Assembly (NCBI GenBank): GCA_051000715.1
Contig: JBPCOB010000052.1
Location: forward strand, 1-6,157
Direction: 5' to 3'
Origin: JBPCOB01 sp051000715
GTDB taxonomy: Bacteria; Actinomycetota; Actinomycetes; JALYNC01
DNA: 6,157 nucleotides
Part shown: in pieces, positions 1-5,586 of the stretch
Position numbering within the stretch: the stretch's first letter is position 1
Layout: the number at the start of each line of letters is the position of its first letter
Made by a program: the position numbers and the translations under genes
Notes under the pieces: model-generated
Told to the model about the DNA's origin: nothing
What the model saw: the letters and a program-made list of their open reading frames with translations, nothing else
Databases searched by the model: none

Positions 1-250
1 ACGGTGAAGATGCCTGAGCCGGTGTCTTGCCAGCTGATCGGGAAGGGCTTGAACGGCAGGTCGTGGGAGAAGGCCGCGGTCGCACCGGTGGTGCGCAGGA
101 TGCAGTTCCAGGCCAGCGGTCCGAGCAGGCGGATTAGGCCATCGTGGCCAGGAGCGGGGGTTGGCGGCGTGGGGGTGCGCTGAGCGTGCCAGCCAGCGCC
201 GCGACGATCGCGGACACGGCGGCTCCGAGGAGCATGGTCGAGTAGTTCAC
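1..250 (-). pseudogene. Frameshifted, left-truncated membrane-type gene of unknown family
   Basis: Two minus-strand reading frames follow each other here. The first starts at GTG 250-248, six bases after an AAGGGGG ribosome binding site (263-257), and gives 38 residues (MNYSTMLLGAAVSAIVAALA, then a basic stretch, ending LLATMA) with one likely membrane helix, closed by TAA at 136-134. The second, from about 137 to the left edge, gives 45 residues beginning LIRLLGPLAWN and containing FPISWQDTGSGIF. About 87-89% of codons in both end in G or C, so both look coding. The second frame has no usable start. One missing C in the GCC before the TAA would fuse the two into one protein. Two remnants joined by a deletion is an alternative. 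The first part loosely resembles the start of lycopene-cyclase-domain membrane proteins, a weak impression only. The remainder lies outside the window. Confidence 0.5.
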
Positions 251-288
251 CGCATGCCCCCTTCCCGGCGGCGCCGGCCGGCTGTCCC

Positions 289-363
289 TCACGCGAGCGG
301 GGTGGTGGCGAGGCCGAGGAGGGTGCAGACGCCCAGGGTCCGCAGCACCGACCGCGACGTGAA
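289..363 (-). pseudogene. Short coding remnant (3' end or orphan signal peptide)
   Basis: On the minus strand, 23 consecutive codons (360-292) before the TGA at 291-289 all end in G or C. They encode a basic start (TSRSVLRTLG) followed by a hydrophobic stretch (VCTLLGLATTPLA). The frame is open back to the TAG that ends the secreted-protein gene at 430, but upstream of 363 the codon bias fades and there is no ATG. It is either the carboxy-terminal helix of a membrane protein, fitting the next start and ribosome binding site about 40 bases downstream, or a signal-peptide-like leader that lost its start. No family recognised. Confidence 0.35.
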
Positions 364-429
364 TTGGCCGCGGACCGGGGTACCGCGCGGTTGCTGACGG
401 TGCCCGCGCGGTGACCCGGTCGGGTTGGG

Positions 430-1164
430 CTAGGGGCCAGTTCTGGTCACGCTGTCATCGTCGCCGCCTTGTAGGACCTGGAAGTACAGGAAAAGGTTCG
501 ACGGGATGTTGGGCGTCACCCACTTGGGGTGGTTGTGGCGGACCCGTTGCAGCGCGGCGTAGCTCTTACCGTGGGCGATCGCCTGCCAGGCCTGTGGGTT
601 GCTGACCCCGACGATGATCGCCGGCCACCACGACGACAGCGCCTTCTCACGGTCGACGATGATGTGGCTGTGTGGTGAGGCCAGGACGTTACGGGCCTTG
701 GGACCGAAGACCCGGGACAGGTCCATCCGGGCCGGGTGGTCGATGCAGTCGCCGACCCGGGGACATTGCAGACCGTCGGGGGTGAACCCGATCGGGACGA
801 TGACATAGATCGGGCTGACCACGACCCCGCCGCTGGGGCGGACCTTCGCCGGCGCGCCGGCCTCGCAGTTGCTCGGCGCAGCACTGGCCGGTGGGCTGGC
901 GCAGAAGAAGCGGTGAGAGTACTGCAGGTTGACCGTGGTCCCGTTGAACCAGGAGTCGGTGAAACCGATCCCCATGCATTTTGGCTCGTTGAAGTTGCAA
1001 CGTTCGACATCATGGTGGGCGGTCGTCGCCTCGGCTAGGGGCACCGCGGCGAGCGGTGCGGTACCAGCGTTCGCCAAAGTGAGCGTGGACAGCGACACGG
1101 CACTGCCGGCGGCTACCCCGAGAACGCCGATCCGGAAGGGAAGACTGTTGCGTCGGAACCTCAT
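430..1164 (-). CDS. Secreted six-cysteine protein of unknown function
   Basis: The gene encodes 244 residues from ATG 1164-1162. This start is preferred over the in-frame ATG at 1179 because GGAGG (1177-1173) lies eight bases before it. The protein begins with basic residues (MRFRR) and a hydrophobic segment to about residue 33, a Sec signal peptide with possible cleavage after ANA. The mature part has six cysteines, at 56, 63, 88, 100, 134 and 140, suggesting up to three disulfides outside the cell. Other features are the CVDHP-like stretch CIDHPARMDLS (140-150), SPHSHII (163-169), paired tryptophans at 179-180 and the ending NLFLYFQVL (223-231). It resembles an unnamed family of secreted actinobacterial proteins I recall only as hypothetical. 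No catalytic motif can be assigned. The histidines could bind metal (inference). The gene is intact and stands alone between remnants. Confidence 0.85.
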   Translation of the reverse strand: MRFRRNSLPFRIGVLGVAAGSAVSLSTLTLANAGTAPLAAVPLAEATTAHHDVERCNFNEPKCMGIGFTDSWFNGTTVNLQYSHRFFCASPPASAAPSNCEAGAPAKVRPSGGVVVSPIYVIVPIGFTPDGLQCPRVGDCIDHPARMDLSRVFGPKARNVLASPHSHIIVDREKALSSWWPAIIVGVSNPQAWQAIAHGKSYAALQRVRHNHPKWVTPNIPSNLFLYFQVLQGGDDDSVTRTGP

Positions 1165-1179
1165 GACATGGGCCTCCAT

Positions 1180-1592
1180 CGACGGGGATGCGAATCGATC
1201 ATTGCTGCAGACTGCAGGGCGGCGTACGTGGCTGGTCGGGCTTGGGCGTTCCCCGGCTGCGCGCTTGCGTCTCGGTTGCGCCGGTGCTGAACGTGAACGG
1301 CGGGCGTCGCGGCACTGGCAACCTCCTAGCCCGGTCCGACGGTCCGGATCGGCAGGCCGAAGGCTATTCGACGGGCTGCGGGGCCGAGATGGCCGATACT
1401 AGGCCTACGAGACGGCTCAAGGTTTCCCGCTGGTGGACCTCCAGTATTAGACCGTTTCCGGCACCTGCTGACGAGCAACCTCACCTCGCCGTCCGTGCGG
1501 GACGCTTGGTGAACCAGCCCAGTGGGCTACCGCCCGGCAGTCCTCAAGCACGCGTAGACGCACCGTCAGGCGCAGGAGGAGGGGACCGCAGC
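1180..1592. other. Intergenic stretch without a recognised gene
   Basis: This interval separates the divergent secreted-protein gene (minus) and the DUF421-like stub (plus). Open frames cross it but none shows a start with a ribosome binding site together with recognisable protein sequence. It should hold both promoters, but I cannot identify convincing -35/-10 pairs. The one local structure of note is the doubled palindrome CTGCAG-A-CTGCAG at 1205-1217, about 40 bases upstream of the secreted-protein start. Confidence 0.5.
1574..1584 (+). promoter_or_regulatory. Strong ribosome binding site
   Basis: AGGAGGAGGGG lies eight bases before the ATG at 1593. It decides the start of the DUF421-like stub, since the same frame is open far upstream without any family resemblance. 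Confidence 0.65.
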
Positions 1593-1787
1593 ATGCAGGT
1601 ACGTTGGGGAGCCCCCGCCAGCAGTGTCATAGCCGCCTTCGCCGTCGCCGCGGGGCTGTACCTACTCGTCGTACTCGCCTTCCGGACCAGCGGACAGCGC
1701 ACCGTCGCCGAACTCGCCCGTTCGACCACGCTGCGATCCCGAGGCGCCCGACCGGTAGATAAAAGACGTTATCTGCCATCCGCGTAG
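1593..1787 (+). pseudogene. Amino-terminal stub of a YetF/DUF421-type membrane protein
   Basis: The ATG at 1593 follows a purine-rich ribosome binding site (AGGAGGAGGGG, 1574-1584) by eight bases and opens a 64-residue frame ending at TAG 1785-1787. Residues 11-30 form a hydrophobic helix (SVIAAFAVAAGLYLLVVLAF), followed by RTSGQRTVAEL. This matches the start of DUF421/YetF membrane proteins, where a helix is followed by FR-x-SG-(K/Q)RT-(L/V)-x-x-L and then PFD. Here the tail turns into an arginine-rich stretch. Adding one C to the C run at 1717-1719 would restore LAPFDHAAI, the expected continuation, so a one-base deletion has broken the frame. Homology is lost after about 1738, so most of the usual 150-230 residue protein is missing. 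A genuine 64-residue one-helix protein cannot be excluded. Confidence 0.55.
1752..1779. repeat. Dif-like inverted repeat, possible tyrosine-recombinase site
   Basis: The left arm CCGGTAGATAA (1752-1762) and right arm TTATCTGCCAT (1769-1779) are separated by the six bases AAGACG. The inner AGATAA/TTATCT is a perfect inverted repeat, and the match extends to nine positions per side with one mismatch (T against G). An 11-6-11 layout with inner TAA/TTA is the geometry of XerC/XerD (dif-type) core sites. The AT-rich core stands out from the GC-rich surroundings and lies exactly where the DUF421-like gene has been cut off. No recombinase gene is in the window. A repressor operator or a small RNA hairpin (nine pairs including one G-U) are alternatives. 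Confidence 0.3.
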
Positions 1788-1897
1788 ACCCTCGGGTGAC
1801 CACTCTTTGGCTTGCTCGCCGGGGTGCTACCCGGCCGCTTCGATGGGCAGGGTGAGCTGGCCCTTGAACGGGTCCCCTACGGCGACCGCCACGACGA

Positions 1898-3186
1898 ATG
1901 CGGCCTGATCCCAGCCGCCGGCCAGCGCCGCCCGAATCGCCCGGGGCCCGGGAGGCGGCCCGGCTGATCGGGGTTGCCGGTGATGCGCTGGGCCGCCTCG
2001 GGCGATTCGAGGAGGCGAACAGCCGGCTGCGCGAGGCGCTGGCCGGCCTCGACACCGGAGTCCCGGATCCGGACGCCGCCGACCTCGCCGCTCGGCTGGC
2101 CGGCGCGCTGGTCTTTTCTGGTCACGCCGACCAGGCCGTCCCACACCTCGAAACGGCGCTCGCCTACGCGCAGGCGCTGGAACTTCCCGACGTAGTCAGC
2201 TCGGCGCTCATCGCGAAGGCGTTCACCTTGGAGATCGCTGGACGGTACAGCGAGGCGCTGCTCGGCCACGACGGGGCAGCGGCCATCGCCGATGAGAGCG
2301 ACCTCGGCCTGGAAGCGGCGCGTGCTCACGGCAACGCCGGAAACCTGCGGATGACCGGAGACCTGCCTGGCGCCGCCGACGCGTTCCAGATCGCGCTGAG
2401 TCTCGCTCGTCGCCGCGGCGACCGATACCGCGAGGCGATTTACCTCGGCAACCTGCTGCTCCTGCACCTTTTCGCCGGCCGGTGGGAAGAGACCATCCGG
2501 CTAGGCAACGACGGGCTGGCGGACACGGACCGGCCGAATGCCGCCGACCTGCACGACCGGCTGGTGCTCCTCTTCGCCCTCCGCGGCGGCCGCCGTAGCT
2601 GCGCATGCCGAAGCGCTCGAAGAGTGGCACGACACAGAGGACCTCGAGCGGCAGGCGATGGCCCAGGCGGCCAAGGCGGCAATCGCCCTCGAAGCCGGCG
2701 ACCCTGCTACCGCGCTCGACTTCGGCGTCCAAGCGGTGGCCGGCGGCATGGCGCTTGGCGCACTGCGGTCGGAGCCGGCGGCAGGCGTGGCCGGATGCCG
2801 TCGAGGCCGCACTCAGCCTTGGCCGGCTCGACGAGGTCGAACGGCTGTTGGCCATCGTCGCGGACCGGCCTCTCGGGCACGTCCCGCCGTACCTGCGGGC
2901 GCAGCACGCCCGCTACCGGGCTCGGCTCGACGCCGCCCGTGGGGAGCACGACGAGGTCGAGGCCGGCTTCACCACGACCGAGGACATCCTCGCCGAGCTC
3001 GGCTACCCCTACTGGCTGGCGCGCACCCGACTCGACCACGCCGTCTGGCTCACCGAGCGGGGCCAACCGGATTCGGCCGCACTACTCGCCGAGCAGGCCG
3101 CGGAGGTGTTCGCCCAGCTGGGTGCCGCCCCCGCCCTCACCCAGGCCCGTCGCCTGGTACCCGCCGCCGCACCGACCCCGCTGTGA
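1898..3186 (+). pseudogene. TPR-repeat signalling protein remnant with two frameshifts
   Basis: Protein-like sequence runs through three frames in order. The first frame, from about 1925 to 2580, has repeated TPR-type helices (AGDALGRLGRFEEANSRLRE, AIYLGNLLLLHLFAGRWEE). The second, about 2583-2780, carries AHAEALEEWHDTEDLERQAM and ALEAGDPATALDFG. The third, about 2785-3186, carries AWPDAVEAALSLGRLDEVER, ELGYPYWLARTRLDHAVWL and FAQLGAAPALTQARRL, then stops at TGA. The ending is typical of the carboxy-terminal TPR part of large actinobacterial proteins with a class III nucleotide cyclase and/or AAA ATPase domain. Those domains are absent. Both shifts are +1: one extra C at 2581-2582 and one extra base within about 2772-2786. 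ATG 1898 has no clear ribosome binding site, and TPR character begins only about ten codons later, so the true 5' end is probably lost. About 420 residues remain of a protein usually near 1000. Confidence 0.7.
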
Positions 3187-3440
3187 CCGGCGTGCCCCCG
3201 CCTCGGGTGTACTTCCCGCGGGTAGGCGCGCGCTCGCCGGATCCAGCGCGACGACAAGCGGTTCCTCGCAAGCGAGACGGGCGGCGTTATGCGGCTGACT
3301 GCTGGGCGCCACGACGCGCGCAGTGCTCGCCGGCGCCCGCCGGCGGTCGTACGCCCGCGCTGAGCCCAGGACATTGGCGTAAGGGGACCCTTAGCAGCGG
3401 TCACCGCTCGTGACACCGCGACGGCATCGACAGTCGCTGA
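3187..3440. other. Intergenic stretch without a recognised gene
   Basis: Reading frames are open here on both strands but none resembles a protein family or has a supported start. A small perfect hairpin CTCGC-AA-GCGAG lies about 90 bases after the TPR remnant. It has no U-run and I do not call it a terminator. Confidence 0.4.
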
Positions 3441-3692
3441 TCAACGTCGACGCCTACCTCGGCGACCATGCTGCCGGCCGGCACGACGGATCTCGCGAAT
3501 CGCGGACCGCTGCCACCCGGCGATGCTGCGGCCTCGCACCCGGTAGCGGTCGGGCAGGGTGCCGGACGGTCGAGGGGGACGCCCACGGGCGACCAAGACG
3601 ATGGTCACCACAATCACCGCGACGATGGCAGTGGCGACTGCGACGAAGATGATGTCGATGATCGTGCTGACCACGACAGCATCCTGATACAT
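3441..3692 (-). CDS. Small single-helix membrane protein
   Basis: This 83-residue frame starts at ATG 3692-3690, three bases after an AAGGG element, a rather close ribosome binding site. Residues 6-35 form a long hydrophobic segment rich in V, I and A, followed by a basic, proline-containing tail with PDRYRV, GWQRSAIREIRRAG and a run of arginines. The layout suggests one membrane helix with a cytosolic positively charged tail. Third positions are mostly G or C, and the hydrophobic part in this frame is hard to explain as a shadow. No family is recognised. It is divergent from the glycosylase-like pseudogene. The very arginine-rich last ten residues may be out-of-frame sequence if another indel is present. 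Confidence 0.45.
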   Translation of the reverse strand: MYQDAVVVSTIIDIIFVAVATAIVAVIVVTIVLVARGRPPRPSGTLPDRYRVRGRSIAGWQRSAIREIRRAGRQHGRRGRRRR

Positions 3693-3751
3693 GAGCCCTT
3701 GTGGGCCACCAGGTCGCTTGCCCAGTGGTTAGCCAGTCCGTCTCCCAGTCG

Positions 3752-4160
3752 CTGCCCCGGCCCCGTGCGGTGCTCGTCGGGCTCACACCCAGCCCCGGTG
3801 AGCGTGCAGGCCGGGCACTACTACAAAGGCGAGTCGGCCAGCGGATCTATGGTCGCCCCCGAGCGGCAGGGCTGCTCCGGGCAGACGATGCGGGCTGGGA
3901 GGACGACGCAGCGGTCGATCATGGCGTCGGCTTCACCGACGCCGTGAAGCGGCCGACCGCCCGAGCCAGCGACGTACGGACCGAGGAGTACGGCCACGGC
4001 CGGCCGCTGTTGGTCGAGCGACTGGAGCGGGTAGAGGCACGGCTGGTGATCTCCACCTTCAGGCGACCGCGACCGCGTACTTCGGCCGGTTTGAGGGCGT
4101 CGGCGTTCCTCCCCGGTAGGCGCGGCCGGTGAGGTTCCCGGCGCACCGGTCATCGACGAA
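3752..4160 (+). pseudogene. Uracil-DNA glycosylase (Mug/UDG-like) pseudogene
   Basis: Read across frames, this stretch matches the Mug/thymine-DNA-glycosylase type of uracil-DNA glycosylase, which removes mispaired uracil or thymine during base excision repair. In order: AVLVGLTPSP (3767-3796, first frame), PVSVQAGHYYKG (about 3795-3830, second frame), VGQRIYGRPRAAGLL, GVGFTDAVKRPTARASD and RPLLVERLERVEARLVISTF (first frame again, to about 4060), KATATAYFGRFEGVG (third frame), then FLPGRRGR and a stop at 4130-4132. Each change of frame fits one single-base indel: an extra C in 3793-3796, a missing C near 3830, a missing A near 4061 and an extra G near 4105. The family normally continues past FLPGR, and AGEVPGAPV to about 4160 may be its trace. 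The start is unclear; the ATG at 3701 lacks a good ribosome binding site. Confidence 0.65.
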
Positions 4161-4222
4161 CTACGACCCGCCTGTCCGCAGCTCTCGTCGTGCGCTGACC
4201 AACCCCACGACGATCGACCGCC

Positions 4223-4621
4223 CTACGCCGGACGCACTTCCAGGAAGCCAGCGGCGGTGAAGTCGCCGTCGAAGGCCAGCGCCTCATGGATACGCCGGCG
4301 GCGCATGAGCACGAAGCTGGAGGCATCGACGAAGGAGTACTCGCGCTCGCTGTGCCTGCGCAGCCAGCGCCAAGCATCATCCTCGATCTCCACGTCGACG
4401 TGGAGGCGCTCCACGTTTCCGAGCTCCTGCAGGCGATCGACGAAGCCGACGGCAGCCGCGTGTCCGACGCGTCGTCGAAGCAGGGTCCAGGTTTCTCCGA
4501 CGACGTGGTTCGACGTCACGATCCTCGAGCGTTCGGCGCGAGCCAGCGTCGCGGCATCGGCGTGGTGCCGGTCGCGCCGCTCCTGAAGTGCGTACCAGAA
4601 GCTGGTGTCGGCAAACCTCAC
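4223..4621 (-). CDS. vapC: PIN-domain ribonuclease toxin, VapC family
   Basis: The 132-residue protein has the complete PIN-domain acidic set: D5 in FADTSFWYAL, E43 in VGETWTLLRR, D99 in YSFVDASSFVLM, and D118 with D120 in LAFDGDF, followed by the usual FTAAGFLEVRP ending. These residues bind Mg2+/Mn2+ in toxins that cleave RNA, often tRNA or rRNA. Length is normal for VapC. The start is GTG at 4621-4619, overlapping the antitoxin's TGA as GTGA, so the two are translationally coupled and there is no separate promoter. The RNA target cannot be told from the sequence. The gene is intact, unlike the glycosylase remnant just downstream. Confidence 0.93.
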   Translation of the reverse strand: MRFADTSFWYALQERRDRHHADAATLARAERSRIVTSNHVVGETWTLLRRRVGHAAAVGFVDRLQELGNVERLHVDVEIEDDAWRWLRRHSEREYSFVDASSFVLMRRRRIHEALAFDGDFTAAGFLEVRPA

Positions 4622-4842
4622 GCGCTTGGCCCGTAGATCGCCTCGTCGATGTCATCGATCGGCTCGTTGTCCAGCCAGCCGATCATTGCCTCCCACGGGT
4701 CTCCTCCGGCAGAACGGTCGGTGGTCACCTCCGCCGCCAGGGCCTGCCGGATGAGCGCCGCCTTGGAGATGCCGCGCCGTGCAGCCTCCTTGGCGGCGGC
4801 GTCGTCGAGACTCCCGTCCAGGTGGATCTGCACTCGCCGCAT
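4618..4842 (-). CDS. vapB: Ribbon-helix-helix antitoxin, VapB-type
   Basis: This 74-residue protein begins MRRVQIHLDGSLDDAAAKEA, a beta strand followed by helices ending ISKAALIRQAL, the pattern of a ribbon-helix-helix (CopG/Arc-like) DNA-binding domain at residues 1-36. The acidic carboxy-terminal part (DPWEAMIGWLDNEPIDDIDEAIYG, residues 48-71) is the usual segment that threads into the PIN toxin and blocks its active site. ATG 4842-4840 is chosen because RHH homology starts at once and a TATCCT -10 element lies seven bases upstream, with no ribosome binding site, so the mRNA is probably leaderless. The frame remains open upstream to 4944, but that part has no family character. The protein should repress its own operon by binding the palindrome at 4853-4882. 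Confidence 0.9.
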   Translation of the reverse strand: MRRVQIHLDGSLDDAAAKEAARRGISKAALIRQALAAEVTTDRSAGGDPWEAMIGWLDNEPIDDIDEAIYGPSA

Positions 4843-4849
4843 ACCCGCA

Positions 4850-4855
4850 AGGATA
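4850..4855 (-). promoter_or_regulatory. -10 element of vapBC, leaderless type
   Basis: TATCCT on the minus strand fits the actinobacterial TANNNT -10 motif and ends seven bases before the vapB ATG, so transcription should start at or next to the start codon. No clear -35 is visible. The element overlaps the inner arm of the operator, so bound antitoxin would block RNA polymerase. Confidence 0.5.
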
Positions 4856-4882
4856 CACACTGATTGAACACCGAGTGTGTAT
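4853..4882. promoter_or_regulatory. Palindromic operator of the vapBC operon
   Basis: ATACACACT (4853-4861) and AGTGTGTAT (4874-4882) form a perfect 9-bp inverted repeat with a 12-base spacer. Half-site centres are 21 bases apart, two helical turns, so two antitoxin dimers could sit on one DNA face. One arm overlaps the -10 element directly upstream of vapB, the normal place for toxin-antitoxin autorepression. Confidence 0.7.
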
Positions 4883-5023
4883 GTGATGCGAGCTGGGCGG
4901 CGCCGAGCACGGATCCAAGGCCATGCCCGTGATGGGCCAGACACCGGTCGGTCGCACGGCCCTTGACGGAACTCAACGGATGGACCACGTTGGCAGGCCT
5001 ATCAGCCAACCGAAGGAGTCCCG

Positions 5024-5179
5024 GTGCCCGACGCCAAGGGAAATCAGCACGCTTCCGGAGACCCGGAGGACGAGGTGGGCCCCGAGCAGAACCTGACCGA
5101 GCAGGTCATGCCGGACGCCACCGGCACGGCGTCTTCTCCCACGCCGAAGCCACCGCAGAGCTCGGACTCGAGCAGCTAG
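5024..5179 (+). CDS. Small acidic, disordered protein
   Basis: A 51-residue gene starts at GTG 5024, five bases after AAGGAG (5013-5018), and ends at TAG 5177-5179. The product begins MPDAKGNQHASGDPEDEVGP and ends in a proline/serine tail (TPKPPQSSDSSS). It has no hydrophobic core, membrane segment or cysteine, so it should be unfolded and acidic, with a low-complexity carboxy terminus. Almost nine of ten codons end in G or C, which with the ribosome binding site argues for real coding. A TTGACG at 4963-4968 could be a -35 box, but no good -10 follows at the right distance. No family recognised. It is divergent from vapBC and nothing ties it to the toxin. Confidence 0.55.
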   Translation: MPDAKGNQHASGDPEDEVGPEQNLTEQVMPDATGTASSPTPKPPQSSDSSS

Positions 5180-5221
5180 TCGATCGGCGGAGTTCCCAAG
5201 CGGCTCTGCAAAACCCACTGC

Positions 5222-5390
5222 TCAGGCGGTAGAGGCGCCGTCGAGTCGGCGGCGCGGGGGTACGACGGTGTACTTCGGGTCCTTCGCCGACGCGACGCCG
5301 GCCTCGAAGATCCCGAACCGGGTGGTGCACTGCGACGAAGGCCCCGACAGCGCATTCCCCGTGGCCCGCCCGCCGTCGTACCCTTCGCGG
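5222..5390 (-). other. Strand-ambiguous coding-like segment
   Basis: Between about 5222 and 5385 codons ending in G or C dominate, but the plus- and minus-strand frames share third positions, so codon bias cannot decide the strand. The minus frame reads NALSGPSSQCTTRFGIFEAG, then VASAKDPKYTVVPPRR, and ends at TGA 5224-5222. It has no start codon in frame. The plus frame from GTG 5268 reads VYFGSFADATPASKIPNRVV, then HCDEGPDS, and runs into the next gene. I slightly favour the minus strand. Either may be a remnant, and no family is recognised. Confidence 0.25.
5379..5384 (+). promoter_or_regulatory. -10 element for the CxC protein, leaderless type
   Basis: TACCCT fits TANNNT and ends seven bases before ATG 5392, the same spacing as at vapB. 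There is no ribosome binding site upstream of the ATG. A -35 box is not convincing. Confidence 0.4.
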
Positions 5391-5391
5391 C

Positions 5392-5559
5392 ATGACGCAC
5401 CTCCTGAGACGGCTCGCCGGCCTGTACCTGTTGTTCGCGGTGATCGGGCGGTTCGTGGAGGGCATGGGCGCGGTTGAGTGCGGCTGCTCCTCGGCGTGTT
5501 GGTGCAAGCGCCCCATCCTGAGCACTCTTCGGTGGGTCTTTCCGTACGGCCATCGCTAG
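5392..5559 (+). CDS. Small CxC-x3-CxC protein, probably metal-binding
   Basis: A 55-residue gene runs from ATG 5392 to TAG 5557-5559. Residues 1-20 are an amphipathic or membrane-associating basic/hydrophobic stretch (MTHLLRRLAGLYLLFAVIGR). Then come FVEGMGAVECGCSSACWCKR, with cysteines at 30, 32, 36 and 38 in CxC-x3-CxC spacing, and the ending LRWVFPYGHR. The arrangement resembles short uncharacterised actinobacterial proteins ending in CWC-(K/R)-RP and RWVFPxGHR. Four close cysteines suggest zinc or another metal, or redox chemistry (inference). It appears to be translated from a leaderless message. The gene is too short for usual ORF cut-offs and easily missed. Function unknown. It is not obviously co-transcribed with its neighbours. 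Confidence 0.7.
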   Translation: MTHLLRRLAGLYLLFAVIGRFVEGMGAVECGCSSACWCKRPILSTLRWVFPYGHR

Positions 5560-5586
5560 CCGGCTTGGGGATACCCCCGTCGGCAA

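Noticed and set aside
516..1038. Several long open frames on both strands inside the secreted-protein gene
   Set aside because: Arginine- or proline-rich shadows of the 430-1164 gene, caused by high GC; no ribosome binding site or family resemblance.
1205..1217. Doubled CTGCAG palindrome as an operator
   Set aside because: Short, with no known regulator and no promoter identified next to it; could be chance.
1827..2467. Minus-strand frames across the TPR region
   Set aside because: Antisense shadows of the TPR remnant. The ending AFVVAVAVGDPFKGQLTLP looks protein-like, but the plus strand at the same place reads equally well (ELALERVPYGDRHDE), and neither matches a known family.
3009..3416. 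Minus-strand 135-residue frame and overlapping plus frame to 3413
   Set aside because: Basic, low-complexity translations with no supported start; the plus frame is only the out-of-frame continuation of the TPR remnant.
3821..4153. Minus-strand frames opposite the glycosylase remnant
   Set aside because: Ordered UDG motifs on the plus strand explain the coding bias; the minus products show no family features.
4257..4655. Plus-strand and second minus-strand frames across vapC
   Set aside because: Shadows of the PIN-domain gene, whose catalytic acidic residues are all in the 4621-4223 frame.
4843..4944. Longer antitoxin start at 4944
   Set aside because: The added 34 residues have no RHH character and would run through the operator and promoter.
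5106..5525. Minus-strand 139-residue arginine-rich frame
   Set aside because: It crosses two better-supported plus-strand small genes and is compositionally a shadow, apart from the ATG at 5393 noted among the findings.
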